Below the pieces are notes generated by a model. The model worked only from the letters and a program-made list of their open reading frames with translations. It had not been told where the DNA came from and ran no database searches. A stretch of 64,000 nt of DNA from Pseudarthrobacter albicanus (lineage in GTDB: Bacteria; Actinomycetota; Actinomycetes; Actinomycetales; Micrococcaceae): positions 1 through 64,000 of the forward strand of contig NZ_JAGPOT010000009.1 of assembly GCF_018224015.1 (NCBI RefSeq), given 5' to 3'. The position numbers and the translations under genes are program-made. This document shows positions 33,421-43,429 of the stretch, one piece after another (the first letter of the stretch is position 1; every line of letters starts with the position of its first letter).

Positions 33421-34925
33421 GCGCCACCTCACAACCTCCCGCCAGCCAGCGGACCACCGATGGCCCTGCACAGTCCAGTGGTCCGGCCGGCGTCAAGACG
33501 GGCACCGCTGAACTCGTGAGCTGGAAAGCCGGCATCGGACTCGGGCTTCTGGCGGTGCTGGGCGTAATCCTGTTCGGCTTCCTGGCCAACACCAAGACAG
33601 CCGGGTTCCGCATCGCCGAGGCCCGCGACCCCAACGCCTCAACAGCGGCAGCCTGGGTAACCCTGGTGGTGGCACTGGCTGCCGCCGCCTACTTGGGATA
33701 CCTGTGGACCAACCGGCGCCGCACGGGTGCGGCTGTGGGGCGCTGGATTCCGGCAACCACTGTCGCGGCGGTCGTGGTCCTTGGCCTGGCCGCCCTCGGC
33801 GTTGCCCGGGTGGAAAAAATCGCCCTGCCGTCGATGGCGCTGGGCTGGATCTGCTCCGTCCTGCTCCTCGCGATGGCCGCGTACGCCTGCTTCCTGACGC
33901 TCCCCCATCGCCGGATCCCGGGCTGGCTCGGCGGCGTTTTCGCCGTCGTCTTCCTGATCGGTTTCATGGTCTGGATCGTTGCCGGGGGCCGGGACGCCGA
34001 GCCGTCGATCTCGCTCGGCGGCCTCATGGCGGGGGCGGTGACGCTCGCCGTTCCCCTCGTGTTTGGCTCACTCTCCGGCGTGCTCTGCGAGCGTGTCGGC
34101 GTTGTCAATATCGCCATTGAAGGGCAGCTGCTGCTTGGGGCGTTTTCGGCAGCGGTGGTGGCCACCGTGACGGGCAACGTCTACCTCGGACTGGTCTCTG
34201 CCGCTGTAGCCGGCGGGCTGGTCTCGCTGGTCCTGGCCGTGGTGAGCATCAAATACCTGGTGAACCAGATCATTGTGGGCGTGGTGCTCAATGTCCTGAT
34301 CAGCGGGCTCACCAGCTTCCTGTTCTCCACCCTCCTGACCGCCGACCCGCAGCACCTGAACAAGCCCGGCCGGCTCGAGCCTGTGGACATCCCGTTCCTG
34401 GTGGATATCCCGGTCATCGGCCCCATCCTGTTCCGCCAGTCGCTGGTGGGCTACCTGATGTACGTGGCCGTCATTGTCGTCTATGTCGGGCTGTTCCATA
34501 CCAAGTGGGGCCTGCGGGTCCGGGCAGTGGGGGAGCACCCCCAAGCTGCGGACACCGTCGGCATCAACGTGAACCGGACCCGGTTCCGGAATGTCCTCAT
34601 GGGCGGGGCGGTCGCCGGCATCGGCGGGTCCTTCTTCACCCTGGTCTCGGTGGATGCGTTCAGCAAGGACATGTCCGGCGGCCGCGGCTACATTGCGCTG
34701 GCTGCCATGATCTTCGGCCGCTGGAACCCGATTGGAGCATTCCTGGCCGCCCTCCTCTTCGGTTTCGCGGACAACCTGCAGAGCATCATCACCATCATCG
34801 GCTCACCTGTTCCCAGCCAGTTCATGGCGATGCTGCCCTATGCGCTGACGGTGATCGCGGTGGCCGGACTGGTGGGCCGCTCCCGTCCGCCGGCCGCCAG
34901 CGGCATACCCTACGTCAAGGGCTGA
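33417..34925 (+). CDS. Nucleoside ABC transporter permease 2
   Basis: The 502-residue permease overlaps the first by four bases. Besides the family core (RVGVVNIAIEGQLLLGAF, GVVLNVLISGLTSF, RVRAVGEHPQAADTVGINV), it has an extra N-terminal part of about 190 residues with several added helices, longer than typical partners of about 300-430. The conserved EHP/GE box supports the nucleoside or basic-membrane-protein type importer. cdd follows six bases later. Confidence 0.92.
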   Translation: MSATSQPPASQRTTDGPAQSSGPAGVKTGTAELVSWKAGIGLGLLAVLGVILFGFLANTKTAGFRIAEARDPNASTAAAWVTLVVALAAAAYLGYLWTNRRRTGAAVGRWIPATTVAAVVVLGLAALGVARVEKIALPSMALGWICSVLLLAMAAYACFLTLPHRRIPGWLGGVFAVVFLIGFMVWIVAGGRDAEPSISLGGLMAGAVTLAVPLVFGSLSGVLCERVGVVNIAIEGQLLLGAFSAAVVATVTGNVYLGLVSAAVAGGLVSLVLAVVSIKYLVNQIIVGVVLNVLISGLTSFLFSTLLTADPQHLNKPGRLEPVDIPFLVDIPVIGPILFRQSLVGYLMYVAVIVVYVGLFHTKWGLRVRAVGEHPQAADTVGINVNRTRFRNVLMGGAVAGIGGSFFTLVSVDAFSKDMSGGRGYIALAAMIFGRWNPIGAFLAALLFGFADNLQSIITIIGSPVPSQFMAMLPYALTVIAVAGLVGRSRPPAASGIPYVKG

Positions 34926-34930
34926 GCGGC

Positions 34931-35335
34931 GTGGACGGACAGGACGTCGACTGGAAGGCCCTCGAGGCCGCGGCCGTCGCGGCCATGAAGAACGCCTACG
35001 CGCCGTATTCGAAGTTCCCGGTCGGGGCCGCGGCCCTCACCGGGGACGGCCGGATCGTGAGCGGCTGCAATGTCGAAAACGCCAGCTACGGGCTGACCCT
35101 CTGCGCCGAATGCGTCCTCGTGGGCAATCTGCAGATGACCGGGGGCGGCCTCCTCCGCGCCTTCTACTGCGTCGACGCCCACGGCACCATCCTGATGCCG
35201 TGCGGACGGTGCCGGCAGCTGCTGTACGAATTCCGGGCTCCCGAGCTGGAGATCATGACCACCCAGGGCATCAAGACCATGGACCAGGTGCTGCCCGACG
35301 CCTTTGGCCCCCACCATCTGGAGGAACCCCGGTGA
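34931..35335 (+). CDS. cdd: Cytidine deaminase
   Basis: Cdd converts cytidine and deoxycytidine to uridine and deoxyuridine. The 134-residue zinc enzyme has AYAPYSKFPVGAA, the catalytic GCNVENASYGLTLCAECV (Cys-Ala-Glu with the proton-shuttling Glu) and the second zinc motif PCGRCRQ. Start GTG 34931 follows the permease gene by five bases and the stop overlaps the deoA start, so import and catabolism are translationally linked. Confidence 0.95.
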   Translation: MDGQDVDWKALEAAAVAAMKNAYAPYSKFPVGAAALTGDGRIVSGCNVENASYGLTLCAECVLVGNLQMTGGGLLRAFYCVDAHGTILMPCGRCRQLLYEFRAPELEIMTTQGIKTMDQVLPDAFGPHHLEEPR

Positions 35336-36654
35336 CGCAAACCCCCAATCAGCCCGAAGCGTTCGACGCCGTCGACATCATCCGCATCAAGCGGGACAAG
35401 GGCGTGCTCAGCCCTGCCCAGATCGACTGGACCATCGACGCCTACACCCGCGGTGCCATCGCCGACGAGCAGATGGCCGCCCTGAACATGGCGATCCTGC
35501 TCAACGGCATGGACCGGGCCGAGATTTCGCGCTGGACGGCGGCGATGATCGCCTCCGGCGAGCGGATGGACTTCTCCAGCCTGCGGCGCCCCGGCGGCGG
35601 TGTGAAGCCAACCTCGGACAAGCACTCCACCGGCGGGGTGGGGGACAAGATCACGCTCCCGCTGGCGCCCCTCGTGGCGGTCTTCGGAGTTGCGGTACCG
35701 CAGCTGTCCGGCCGCGGCCTGGGCCACACCGGCGGCACCCTGGACAAGCTGGAATCGATCCCCGGCTGGCGCGCGGCGCTGAGCAACGAGGAAATGCTCG
35801 CCCAGCTCGAGGACGTGGGCGCGGTCATCTGCGCGGCCGGGGCGGGGCTGGCCCCCGCCGACAAGAAGCTCTACGCACTGCGGGACGTCACCGGAACGGT
35901 CGAGGCCATTCCGCTGATCGCCTCCTCGATCATGAGCAAGAAGATCGCCGAAGGCACCGGTTCGCTGGTGCTGGACGTCAAGGTGGGCAGCGGTGCATTC
36001 ATGAAGGACGAGGCCCGGGCCCGGGAACTGGCCGAGACCATGGTGGCCCTCGGCAAGGACGCTGGCGTCAACACCGTCGCCCTGCTGACCAACATGGACA
36101 CGCCCCTGGGGCTCACCGCGGGCAACGCGATCGAGGTCGAGGAATCCGTCGAGGTGCTCGCCGGCGGCGGCCCGGAAGACGTCGTCGAACTCACCGTCCG
36201 GCTGGCGGAGGAGATGCTGGCGTGCGCCGGCGTCCACGACGCCGACCCGCGGGCCGCGCTGAAGGACGGCCGGGCGATGGACGTCTGGAACCGCATGATC
36301 GCCGCGCAGGGCGGGGACCCGCGGGCCAAGCTGCCGGTCGCCAGGGAGTCCGAGGTCATCTATGCGCCGGCCGACGGCGTGCTGGTGCAGCTCGACGCCC
36401 TGGCCGTCGGCGTCGCCGCCTGGCGCCTCGGCGCCGGGCGCGCCCGCAAGGAAGACGCGGTCCAGGCCGGTGCCGGCGTGCGCCTGCACGCGAAGCCCGG
36501 CGCCGTGGTGCGCGCCGGCGAGCCGCTCATGACGCTGCTGACGGACACCCCGGAGAAGTTCGCCCGGGCCAGGGAAGCGCTGGAACACGCCGTCGTGATC
36601 GCCCCGGAAGGCTCGCGGCCGGCCCAGCAGCTCATCATCGACCGCATCGCCTAG
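35332..36654 (+). CDS. deoA: Thymidine phosphorylase
   Basis: DeoA cleaves thymidine and deoxyuridine with phosphate to the base and deoxyribose 1-phosphate. The 440-residue protein has KHSTGGVGDKITLPLAP and the PQLSGRGLGHTGGTLDKLES signature, AADKKLYALRDVTGTVE-like phosphate-site residues, and a C-terminal domain with APADGVLV. GTG 35332 overlaps the cdd stop; a GAGG site lies just upstream. It is homologous to pyrimidine nucleoside phosphorylase (pdp); uridine may also be used. Confidence 0.94.
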   Translation: MTQTPNQPEAFDAVDIIRIKRDKGVLSPAQIDWTIDAYTRGAIADEQMAALNMAILLNGMDRAEISRWTAAMIASGERMDFSSLRRPGGGVKPTSDKHSTGGVGDKITLPLAPLVAVFGVAVPQLSGRGLGHTGGTLDKLESIPGWRAALSNEEMLAQLEDVGAVICAAGAGLAPADKKLYALRDVTGTVEAIPLIASSIMSKKIAEGTGSLVLDVKVGSGAFMKDEARARELAETMVALGKDAGVNTVALLTNMDTPLGLTAGNAIEVEESVEVLAGGGPEDVVELTVRLAEEMLACAGVHDADPRAALKDGRAMDVWNRMIAAQGGDPRAKLPVARESEVIYAPADGVLVQLDALAVGVAAWRLGAGRARKEDAVQAGAGVRLHAKPGAVVRAGEPLMTLLTDTPEKFARAREALEHAVVIAPEGSRPAQQLIIDRIA

Positions 36655-36663
36655 GCTAAAGCG

Positions 36664-37299
36664 GTGCAGGCGATCAACGACTTCATCCTGGCTGCCGCCG
36701 GGCAGCCCTGGGTCCTGTTCCTCGTGTTCGCCTGCTGCGTCATCGACGGCTTTTTCCCGCCCATCCCGAGCGAATCGGTGGTGGTCGGGCTGGCCGCCGT
36801 GGCTGCCACGGCCGACGTCCCGGACCCCGCGTTCCTGATCGCCACCGCCGCCGCCGGCGCCTTCCTGGGCGACAACACCGCCTACCTGATCGGCCGGGGC
36901 ACCGGAACGCGCCGCTGGGCGTGGATGCGCGGGCCGCGCATGCAGAAGGCCTTCCTCTGGGCCGGACTGGAGCTGCGGAAGCGGCCGGCGTCGCTGATCC
37001 TCGTGGCGCGCTTCGTCCCCATCGGCCGGGTGGCCGTCAACCTGACAGCCGGCGCCACACACTACCCGAGGCCCAGATTCATGAGCCTGACGGTGCTCTC
37101 GGCGTTGCTGTGGGCCGGATACTCCGTGGCCATCGGAATGTTCTTCGGGCAGTGGTTTGAGGACAACCATCTGCTGGGGGCAGTGATCGCCATCATCTGC
37201 GCGATCGTCCTGGGCATCGGCGTGGACCTCGGCATCAGCAGACTGCGCGGGAAGATTCCGGAGGAAGCGGATAGTGCCGCGCCGCCGTCGGAGGTTTAA
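36664..37299 (+). CDS. DedA-family membrane protein
   Basis: The 211-residue protein has a reentrant-type start (FILAAAGQPWVLFLVF), the FPPIPSESVVVGLAA motif, GDNTAYLIGRG and the DedA signature RFVPIGRVAVNLTAGA, and three or four membrane helices. DedA proteins are thought to flip phospholipids or undecaprenyl phosphate, and affect membrane potential and drug resistance. It starts GTG 36664, nine bases after deoA, so it probably shares the transcript, although a link to nucleosides is not evident. A paralogue follows. Confidence 0.9.
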   Translation: MQAINDFILAAAGQPWVLFLVFACCVIDGFFPPIPSESVVVGLAAVAATADVPDPAFLIATAAAGAFLGDNTAYLIGRGTGTRRWAWMRGPRMQKAFLWAGLELRKRPASLILVARFVPIGRVAVNLTAGATHYPRPRFMSLTVLSALLWAGYSVAIGMFFGQWFEDNHLLGAVIAIICAIVLGIGVDLGISRLRGKIPEEADSAAPPSEV

Positions 37300-37464
37300 G
37301 ACGGCGGCGTCCCGGGCCGCACAGGCCGCCGCTGAGGCGCGCGCACTCCGGCCTGGGAAATTCTTGGCCGACGGCGGATTTTATCCGTGAAGGCGTAGCG
37401 GATCCATTCACGCCATGGGACACTGAAGAGCGCTTTTCCATCACTTTCTAGGAGCACTGCCTGC

Positions 37465-38181
37465 GTGGAATTCATCAATGAGGCCATTCTCCATGCCGCG
37501 GGCCAATGGTGGATTTATCCGACGCTGCTGGTGTTCTGCTTCATCGACGGCTTCGTGCCGATTCTGCCGAGTGAAACACTGATCGTTGCCCTGGGCGCCC
37601 TGTCCCTCTCGTCCGGGCAGCCGAACATGTGGCTCGTCATGGCCGCCGGCGCCCTCGGGGCCATCGGCGGGGACAACATGGCATACCTGCTCGGGCGGCA
37701 CGTCGGCGTGGAACGCTTCCGCTGGATGCGCAAACCGAAGGTCCAGCGGGCCATGCACTGGGCCCGCTACGAGTTGGACAAGCGCGGCGCCATGCTGATT
37801 TTCACGGCCCGCTACATCCCGGTGGGGCGTGTGGCGGTCAACTGGATCGCCGGCACCACCGGCTATCCCCGCCGCCGGTTCGTCATCCTCGACATCTGCG
37901 CCTCCATCACCTGGGTAGCCTATTCTGCCGGGATCGGCATCATGGCCGGCACCTGGGTCCACGAACACCCGCTGCTGGGTGTGGGCATCGCCATTGCCTT
38001 CGCCATCGTGCTCGGCATCGTGATCGACCACCTGCTGACCTGGCTGCACCGCTGGCGCGACACCCGGGCCGCTGCCGCGGCGGCCAGCCGGGCCGCCGCC
38101 GATGCCACCGCCACCGACACGGCGGCCGGCGGCGGGGCCTTGTCCATGACACCGCCGGCGCCCGCCGACGTCGAAGCCTGA
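37465..38181 (+). CDS. DedA-family membrane protein (second copy)
   Basis: The 238-residue paralogue has matching motifs (FVPILPSETLIVALGA, GDNMAYLLGRHVG, RYIPVGRVAVNWIAGTTGYP). It adds a longer Ala/Thr-rich cytoplasmic tail (about 40 residues). It starts GTG 37465 after TAGGAG and is separated from the first copy by 165 bp, so it probably has its own promoter. The pair looks like a tandem duplication that has since diverged considerably. Confidence 0.9.
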   Translation: MEFINEAILHAAGQWWIYPTLLVFCFIDGFVPILPSETLIVALGALSLSSGQPNMWLVMAAGALGAIGGDNMAYLLGRHVGVERFRWMRKPKVQRAMHWARYELDKRGAMLIFTARYIPVGRVAVNWIAGTTGYPRRRFVILDICASITWVAYSAGIGIMAGTWVHEHPLLGVGIAIAFAIVLGIVIDHLLTWLHRWRDTRAAAAAASRAAADATATDTAAGGGALSMTPPAPADVEA

Positions 38182-38286
38182 TCTCCCGGCCCGGTAGTAG
38201 CACCCGCCAACACCCCGCCCGGTGGCAACACCCGGCCCTTGGATATCCGGCTGGCATTGCACGGGCTCCGACCTTAGGGTGGGAAC

Positions 38287-39456
38287 GTGACTGAGACTAT
38301 TCCTGACGCTGCCCCTGACCTCGAATTCGATCTGAAGGGCCTCCCCAAGGTTTCCCTTCACGACCACCTGGACGGCGGACTTCGTCCGGCCACCATCATT
38401 GAACTTGCGGAGGCGGCCGGCCACACCCTGCCCTCGACCGACCCCGTCGCGCTGGGGGAGTGGTTCCGCGAATCCGCAGACTCCGGCTCGCTGGTGCGGT
38501 ACCTCGAGACCTTCGACCACACCGTCGCCGTGATGCAGACGAAGGAAGGCCTGTTCCGCGTCGCCCAGGAGTTCGTCGAGGACCTGGCGGAGGACGGCGT
38601 CGTCTACGGGGAAGTGCGCTGGGCCCCTGAGCAGCACCTGCAGCAGGGCCTGAGCCTGGACGACGCCGTCGAGGCCGTGCAGGCCGGGCTGGAAGCCGGG
38701 GTGGACGCCGTCGCCGAAACCGGGCGCGAGATCCAGGTGGGCCAGCTCATCACGGCCATGCGCCACGCGGACCGCGGCCAGGAGATTGCCGAACTGGCAG
38801 TCCGCCACCGCTACAAGGGCGCGGTCGGCTTCGACATCGCCGGCGCCGAGGACGGCTTCCTGCCCTCCCGTTTCAAGGACGCCTTCACGTATCTTGCCCA
38901 GCACAACTTCCCGGTGACGGTCCACGCGGGCGAGGCAGCGGGCCTGGACAGCATCCAGTCCGCGCTGGTCGACGGCCGCGCCCTGCGCCTGGGGCACGGC
39001 GTGCGGATCGCCGAAGATGTCACCGTCGAATTCGACGACGACGATAGCGACGACGACGCCGCAGCCGACGGCGGGGATGAAGTGAACGACAACATCGGCA
39101 TGGTGACCCTCGGTGAGCTCGCCAGCTGGGTCCGCGACCGCGGCATTGCGCTGGAGATCTGCCCGTCCTCCAACCTGCAGACCGGCGCCATTGCCGGCTT
39201 CGGCGAGGGGATCGAAAGCCACCCGCTGGACATGCTCTACCAGCTGGGCTTCAACGTCACCATCAACACGGACAACCGGCTCATGAGCGGCGTGACGCTG
39301 ACCGACGAGTTCGAACTCCTCGTGGAGACCTTCGACTACGACCTTGACGACCTGCTGGAGCTGACGCTGAACGCCGCCGAGGCCGCGTTCCTTCCGCTCG
39401 AAGAAAAGGAAGCGCTGGTCGAATACATCAACGATGCCTACGCGGACCTTGGCTAA
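38287..39456 (+). CDS. add: Adenosine deaminase
   Basis: Add deaminates adenosine and deoxyadenosine to inosine and deoxyinosine. Zinc and catalytic residues are visible: KVSLHDHLDGGLRP (two His), GEVRWAPEQH, VTVHAGEAAGLDS (His and Glu), GHGVRIAED and NTDNRLMSG (Asp). The 389 residues include an unusual Asp-rich insertion around residues 242-268 (VEFDDDDSDDDAAADGGDE). GTG 38287 sits right after a CTTAGGGT promoter-like sequence, so the mRNA may be leaderless. It completes the nucleoside salvage set and overlaps mazG by 23 bases. Confidence 0.95.
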   Translation: MTETIPDAAPDLEFDLKGLPKVSLHDHLDGGLRPATIIELAEAAGHTLPSTDPVALGEWFRESADSGSLVRYLETFDHTVAVMQTKEGLFRVAQEFVEDLAEDGVVYGEVRWAPEQHLQQGLSLDDAVEAVQAGLEAGVDAVAETGREIQVGQLITAMRHADRGQEIAELAVRHRYKGAVGFDIAGAEDGFLPSRFKDAFTYLAQHNFPVTVHAGEAAGLDSIQSALVDGRALRLGHGVRIAEDVTVEFDDDDSDDDAAADGGDEVNDNIGMVTLGELASWVRDRGIALEICPSSNLQTGAIAGFGEGIESHPLDMLYQLGFNVTINTDNRLMSGVTLTDEFELLVETFDYDLDDLLELTLNAAEAAFLPLEEKEALVEYINDAYADLG

Positions 39457-40252
39457 AGAGGACAGCTTACCCGTCCAGGGGTTGGTGGCAGTGCTGGCGG
39501 CGCTCCGCGAGCACTGCCCCTGGATGGGTGCCCTCACCCATGAGTCCCTCGTGGAGTATCTGCTCGAGGAGGCCTACGAGGTCGCGGAAACCATCGAGGC
39601 CGGCGGTGATGAAGCGGAACTGAAAGGCGAACTCGGCGACGTCCTGCTGCAGGTGGTGCTCCACTCCCGGCTCGCGGAAGAACGCAACGCCTTCACCTTC
39701 GACGACGTCGCCCGCGGCCTCGCCGCCAAGATGATCCGCCGCAATCCGCATGTCTTCCGCGCGGACGGCTCGCTGCAGGATTCCTTTCCCGCCACCATGG
39801 AGGACATCGTCCGTACGTGGGACGCCGTCAAGAAGGCGGAAAGGCCGGACCGCGGGCACGCCCTCGAGGGGGTTCCCGCCGCGCTTCCTGCCCTGGCCCG
39901 GGCACAGAAGCTCCTGGACCGCGCCGAACGTGCCGGGCTGCCGGCCCTCCCGCAGCCCGGCCCTCCCGGACCAACCGCCCCCGCTGCCACCGCCCCCGCG
40001 CCTGCCACCGCCGCGCCCGCCACCGAGGAGGAACTCGGCGAGCTGCTGTTCGGCATCGTGGCGGCCGCCCGCGCCGGCGGGCTCGACGCCGAACGCGCCC
40101 TCCGCGGGGCAGCCCGCCGCTTCCAGGACCAGCACGGCGCCAGCCATAACGGCGCCAGCCATAACGGCGCCAGCCATAACGGCGCCAGCCATAACGGCGC
40201 CAGCCATAACGGCGCCAGCCATAACCCTGTCAGCCACAACACCGGATCATGA
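39434..40252 (+). CDS. mazG: MazG-type nucleoside triphosphate pyrophosphohydrolase
   Basis: MazG hydrolyses (d)NTPs, clearing abnormal nucleotides and moderating stress signals. The 272-residue protein has the core HCPWMGALTHESLVEYLLEE, followed by ELKGELGDVLLQVVLHSRLA (the EExxE/EE.D metal motif). It has a second, shorter C-terminal helix pair (EEELGELLFGIVAAAR) after a Pro/Ala-rich linker. The last 45 residues are six GASHN pentapeptides and a degenerate unit, encoded by a 15-bp tandem repeat. The add stop overlaps its start. Confidence 0.92.
   Translation: MPTRTLAKEDSLPVQGLVAVLAALREHCPWMGALTHESLVEYLLEEAYEVAETIEAGGDEAELKGELGDVLLQVVLHSRLAEERNAFTFDDVARGLAAKMIRRNPHVFRADGSLQDSFPATMEDIVRTWDAVKKAERPDRGHALEGVPAALPALARAQKLLDRAERAGLPALPQPGPPGPTAPAATAPAPATAAPATEEELGELLFGIVAAARAGGLDAERALRGAARRFQDQHGASHNGASHNGASHNGASHNGASHNGASHNPVSHNTGS
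40136..40240 (+). repeat. In-frame 15-bp tandem repeat at the end of mazG
   Basis: The unit GGCGCCAGCCATAAC occurs six times without change (40136-40225), followed by a diverged seventh (40226-40240). Each unit adds Gly-Ala-Ser-His-Asn, so changes in copy number keep the reading frame. Confidence 0.95.
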
Positions 40253-40335
40253 CGTCCGGGTACCGGCCAGGTTTCCGTAACCTCCGGCGCTCTCGACTAC
40301 GCTAGTAGCGACCCGGACGCCGGGTGTCAGCCTGA

Positions 40336-41679
<1,344 letters not shown>

Positions 41680-41688
41680 AACCCGCAA

Positions 41689-41735
41689 AAACCGGTGGCC
41701 GGTGGCTATGGTTGAAGGACCATGGCCACCGGTTT
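41689..41735 (+). terminator. Hairpin terminator after eno
   Basis: A 12-bp perfect stem (AAACCGGTGGCC, 41689-41700, with 41724-41735) starts nine bases after the stop. The inner part can also pair (GGTGGC..ATGGT with ACCAT..GCCACC), giving one long hairpin. Confidence 0.75.
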
Positions 41736-41795
41736 CTGCTTTGGCGTGGCCCACCGCAAGCCAGCCCGGCAAGGACCGGGCATTACAGGAGTGAC

Positions 41796-42611
41796 ATGGC
41801 TACCCGCCGTCCCAAGGTCCCCCGGGCCACGCCTGCGGCCCCGAGGTCCCCGGACACGGGCGACGGCGGCGACGTCGTCCAGGGCGATTTCGGCGGTGTG
41901 CGCGGCAGCGGAACAGCCAGCGGAACCGGCAGCGGAACCGGGACAGCCGCCTCAGCCGTAAAACCCGCGGCCGGCAACCCGGCAGCGGGCGTTCCGGGGT
42001 CACGAAGCCCGGGGTCACAAAACCCGGGGCCACGAAGCCCAGAAACCGGAGAACGGCAGACCGGAGTGCCGCCGACCGGAGAACAGCGGGCCGGCCAACG
42101 GGCGGCCGGGCCCGGCGGCCCGGGAAAGCGTCCGGCAGGTGCCGGCACGGGGCCGTCCGCCCCGAACCGGACGCCCACGGCGAAACGCGGCACGGACGGG
42201 CCTGCGGAGTCCCTCGATCCCGTGCCCGCCAAGGCGTTCTCGGGCCGCATGCTGGCCCTGGCGGTCGTCATGGTTGCCATCACTATCATGCTGGCGCCCA
42301 CTGTGAAGATCTTCCTCGACAAGCGCGCCGAAATCGCCGCGCTCCAGGCGGATATCACGGCCAAGCAGGCGCAGCAGACCGACCTCAAACGCCAGGTCTC
42401 GCGCTGGCAGGATCCGAACTACGTCAAACAGCAGGCCCGCGACCGCATTAACATGGTTATGCCCGGTGAGACGGGCTACTGGGTCTTCGGCAGCGATCTT
42501 CCTGCCGGGCAGTCCGGTGGCGCGGCCGGCGAAGGATCAGCACAAGACCCGGCCGACCTGCCGTGGGTGGACGCCCTCTGGCAATCCATCAGGCGGTCGG
42601 CAACAGACTAG
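41796..42611 (+). CDS. FtsB/DivIC-like septum formation protein
   Basis: The 271-residue bitopic protein has a long disordered cytoplasmic N-terminus (about 145 residues) of Gly/Thr/Pro/Arg repeats, then a membrane helix (LALAVVMVAITIMLAPTVKI). A leucine/alanine coiled coil (KRAEIAALQADITAKQAQQT...) and the septum-initiator motif (YVKQQARDRINMVMPGETGYW) follow. These proteins bridge divisome components FtsQ and FtsL. ATG 41796 follows AGGAG. The eno-ftsB-DUF501-ppx order is standard for actinobacteria. Confidence 0.88.
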   Translation: MATRRPKVPRATPAAPRSPDTGDGGDVVQGDFGGVRGSGTASGTGSGTGTAASAVKPAAGNPAAGVPGSRSPGSQNPGPRSPETGERQTGVPPTGEQRAGQRAAGPGGPGKRPAGAGTGPSAPNRTPTAKRGTDGPAESLDPVPAKAFSGRMLALAVVMVAITIMLAPTVKIFLDKRAEIAALQADITAKQAQQTDLKRQVSRWQDPNYVKQQARDRINMVMPGETGYWVFGSDLPAGQSGGAAGEGSAQDPADLPWVDALWQSIRRSATD

Positions 42612-42676
42612 AAGCGGCGCCCGCCGCGGGATTGTCCGATGGACGATCCTTTACAGGGCAGGAAGGTGCCGCGCCA

Positions 42677-43429
42677 GTGGACGAGAACCGAGTGGACGAG
42701 AATTCCAGCGCCGGGACCCAAGTGGCGGCGAACCCGGCACGCACGCCGGAGGAATCCCGCCGGCCGTCAGCGGCGGACCTCGATGTCCTCAGCCGCCAGC
42801 TGGGACGACCGGTGCGTGACGTCGTGGAAATCCCGGCCCGCTGCGTCTGCGGCAACCCGCTCGTGGCGGCCACCTCGCCCCGGCTCAGCAACGGCACGCC
42901 GTTCCCCACCACCTTCTATCTGACGCACCCGGTCATCACCGCTGCGGTGTCTCGGCTGGAGGCCGCCGGCCTGATGAACGCGATGAACGATCGGCTCGGG
43001 GCTGACACGGCGCTGGCCGCGGAGTACCGCGCCGCCCACGAGGCCTACCTCGCCTCCCGCGCCGAGATCGGGGCCCGTGCCGGCATCGGGGCCGTGCCCG
43101 AAATCGCCGGCGTGTCCGCCGGCGGGATGCCGACCCGCGTCAAGTGCCTGCACGTCCTCGTGGGCCATTCGCTCGCCGCCGGGCCCGGCGTGAACCCGCT
43201 CGGGGACGAGGCCATCGCCGCGATCGGCGAATGGTGGACCACGGACCGCTGCTACTGCGACGGGGCCTGGGATACCGGCGGGGAGGCACCCTCGCGGGAC
43301 CTCAGCCGGCACGGGCCGCAGGGGCTGCCCGGGATCGTCGGGCGTCCGGCCCCGGTGCGCAAGCCCCGCACCGAGGAGTCCGGTGACACCGGCAACGCCG
43401 GCAGCGACAGTGCCGGGGCCGGCCAATGA
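42677..43429 (+). CDS. DUF501 domain protein
   Basis: The 250-residue protein shows the DUF501 core: LSRQLGRPVRDVVEIPARC, CGNPLVAATSPRL, FPTTFYLTHP, MPTRVKCLHVLVGHSL and GPGVNPLGDEA with a nearby CYC. Cys and His residues suggest metal or redox binding, but the function is unknown. The N-terminal 45 residues and the C-terminal 30 are disordered. I choose GTG 42677 (after GGAAGG) over the open frame at 42563. Its stop overlaps the ppx start. Confidence 0.9.
   Translation: MDENRVDENSSAGTQVAANPARTPEESRRPSAADLDVLSRQLGRPVRDVVEIPARCVCGNPLVAATSPRLSNGTPFPTTFYLTHPVITAAVSRLEAAGLMNAMNDRLGADTALAAEYRAAHEAYLASRAEIGARAGIGAVPEIAGVSAGGMPTRVKCLHVLVGHSLAAGPGVNPLGDEAIAAIGEWWTTDRCYCDGAWDTGGEAPSRDLSRHGPQGLPGIVGRPAPVRKPRTEESGDTGNAGSDSAGAGQ

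Noticed and set aside
35164-39537. Two very long minus-strand open frames (over 660 residues each)
   Set aside because: They mirror deoA, dedA and add, which have unmistakable family motifs; the antisense products are low-complexity.
40136-40240. Possible CRISPR array
   Set aside because: The units are contiguous 15-mers without spacers and lie in frame within mazG.
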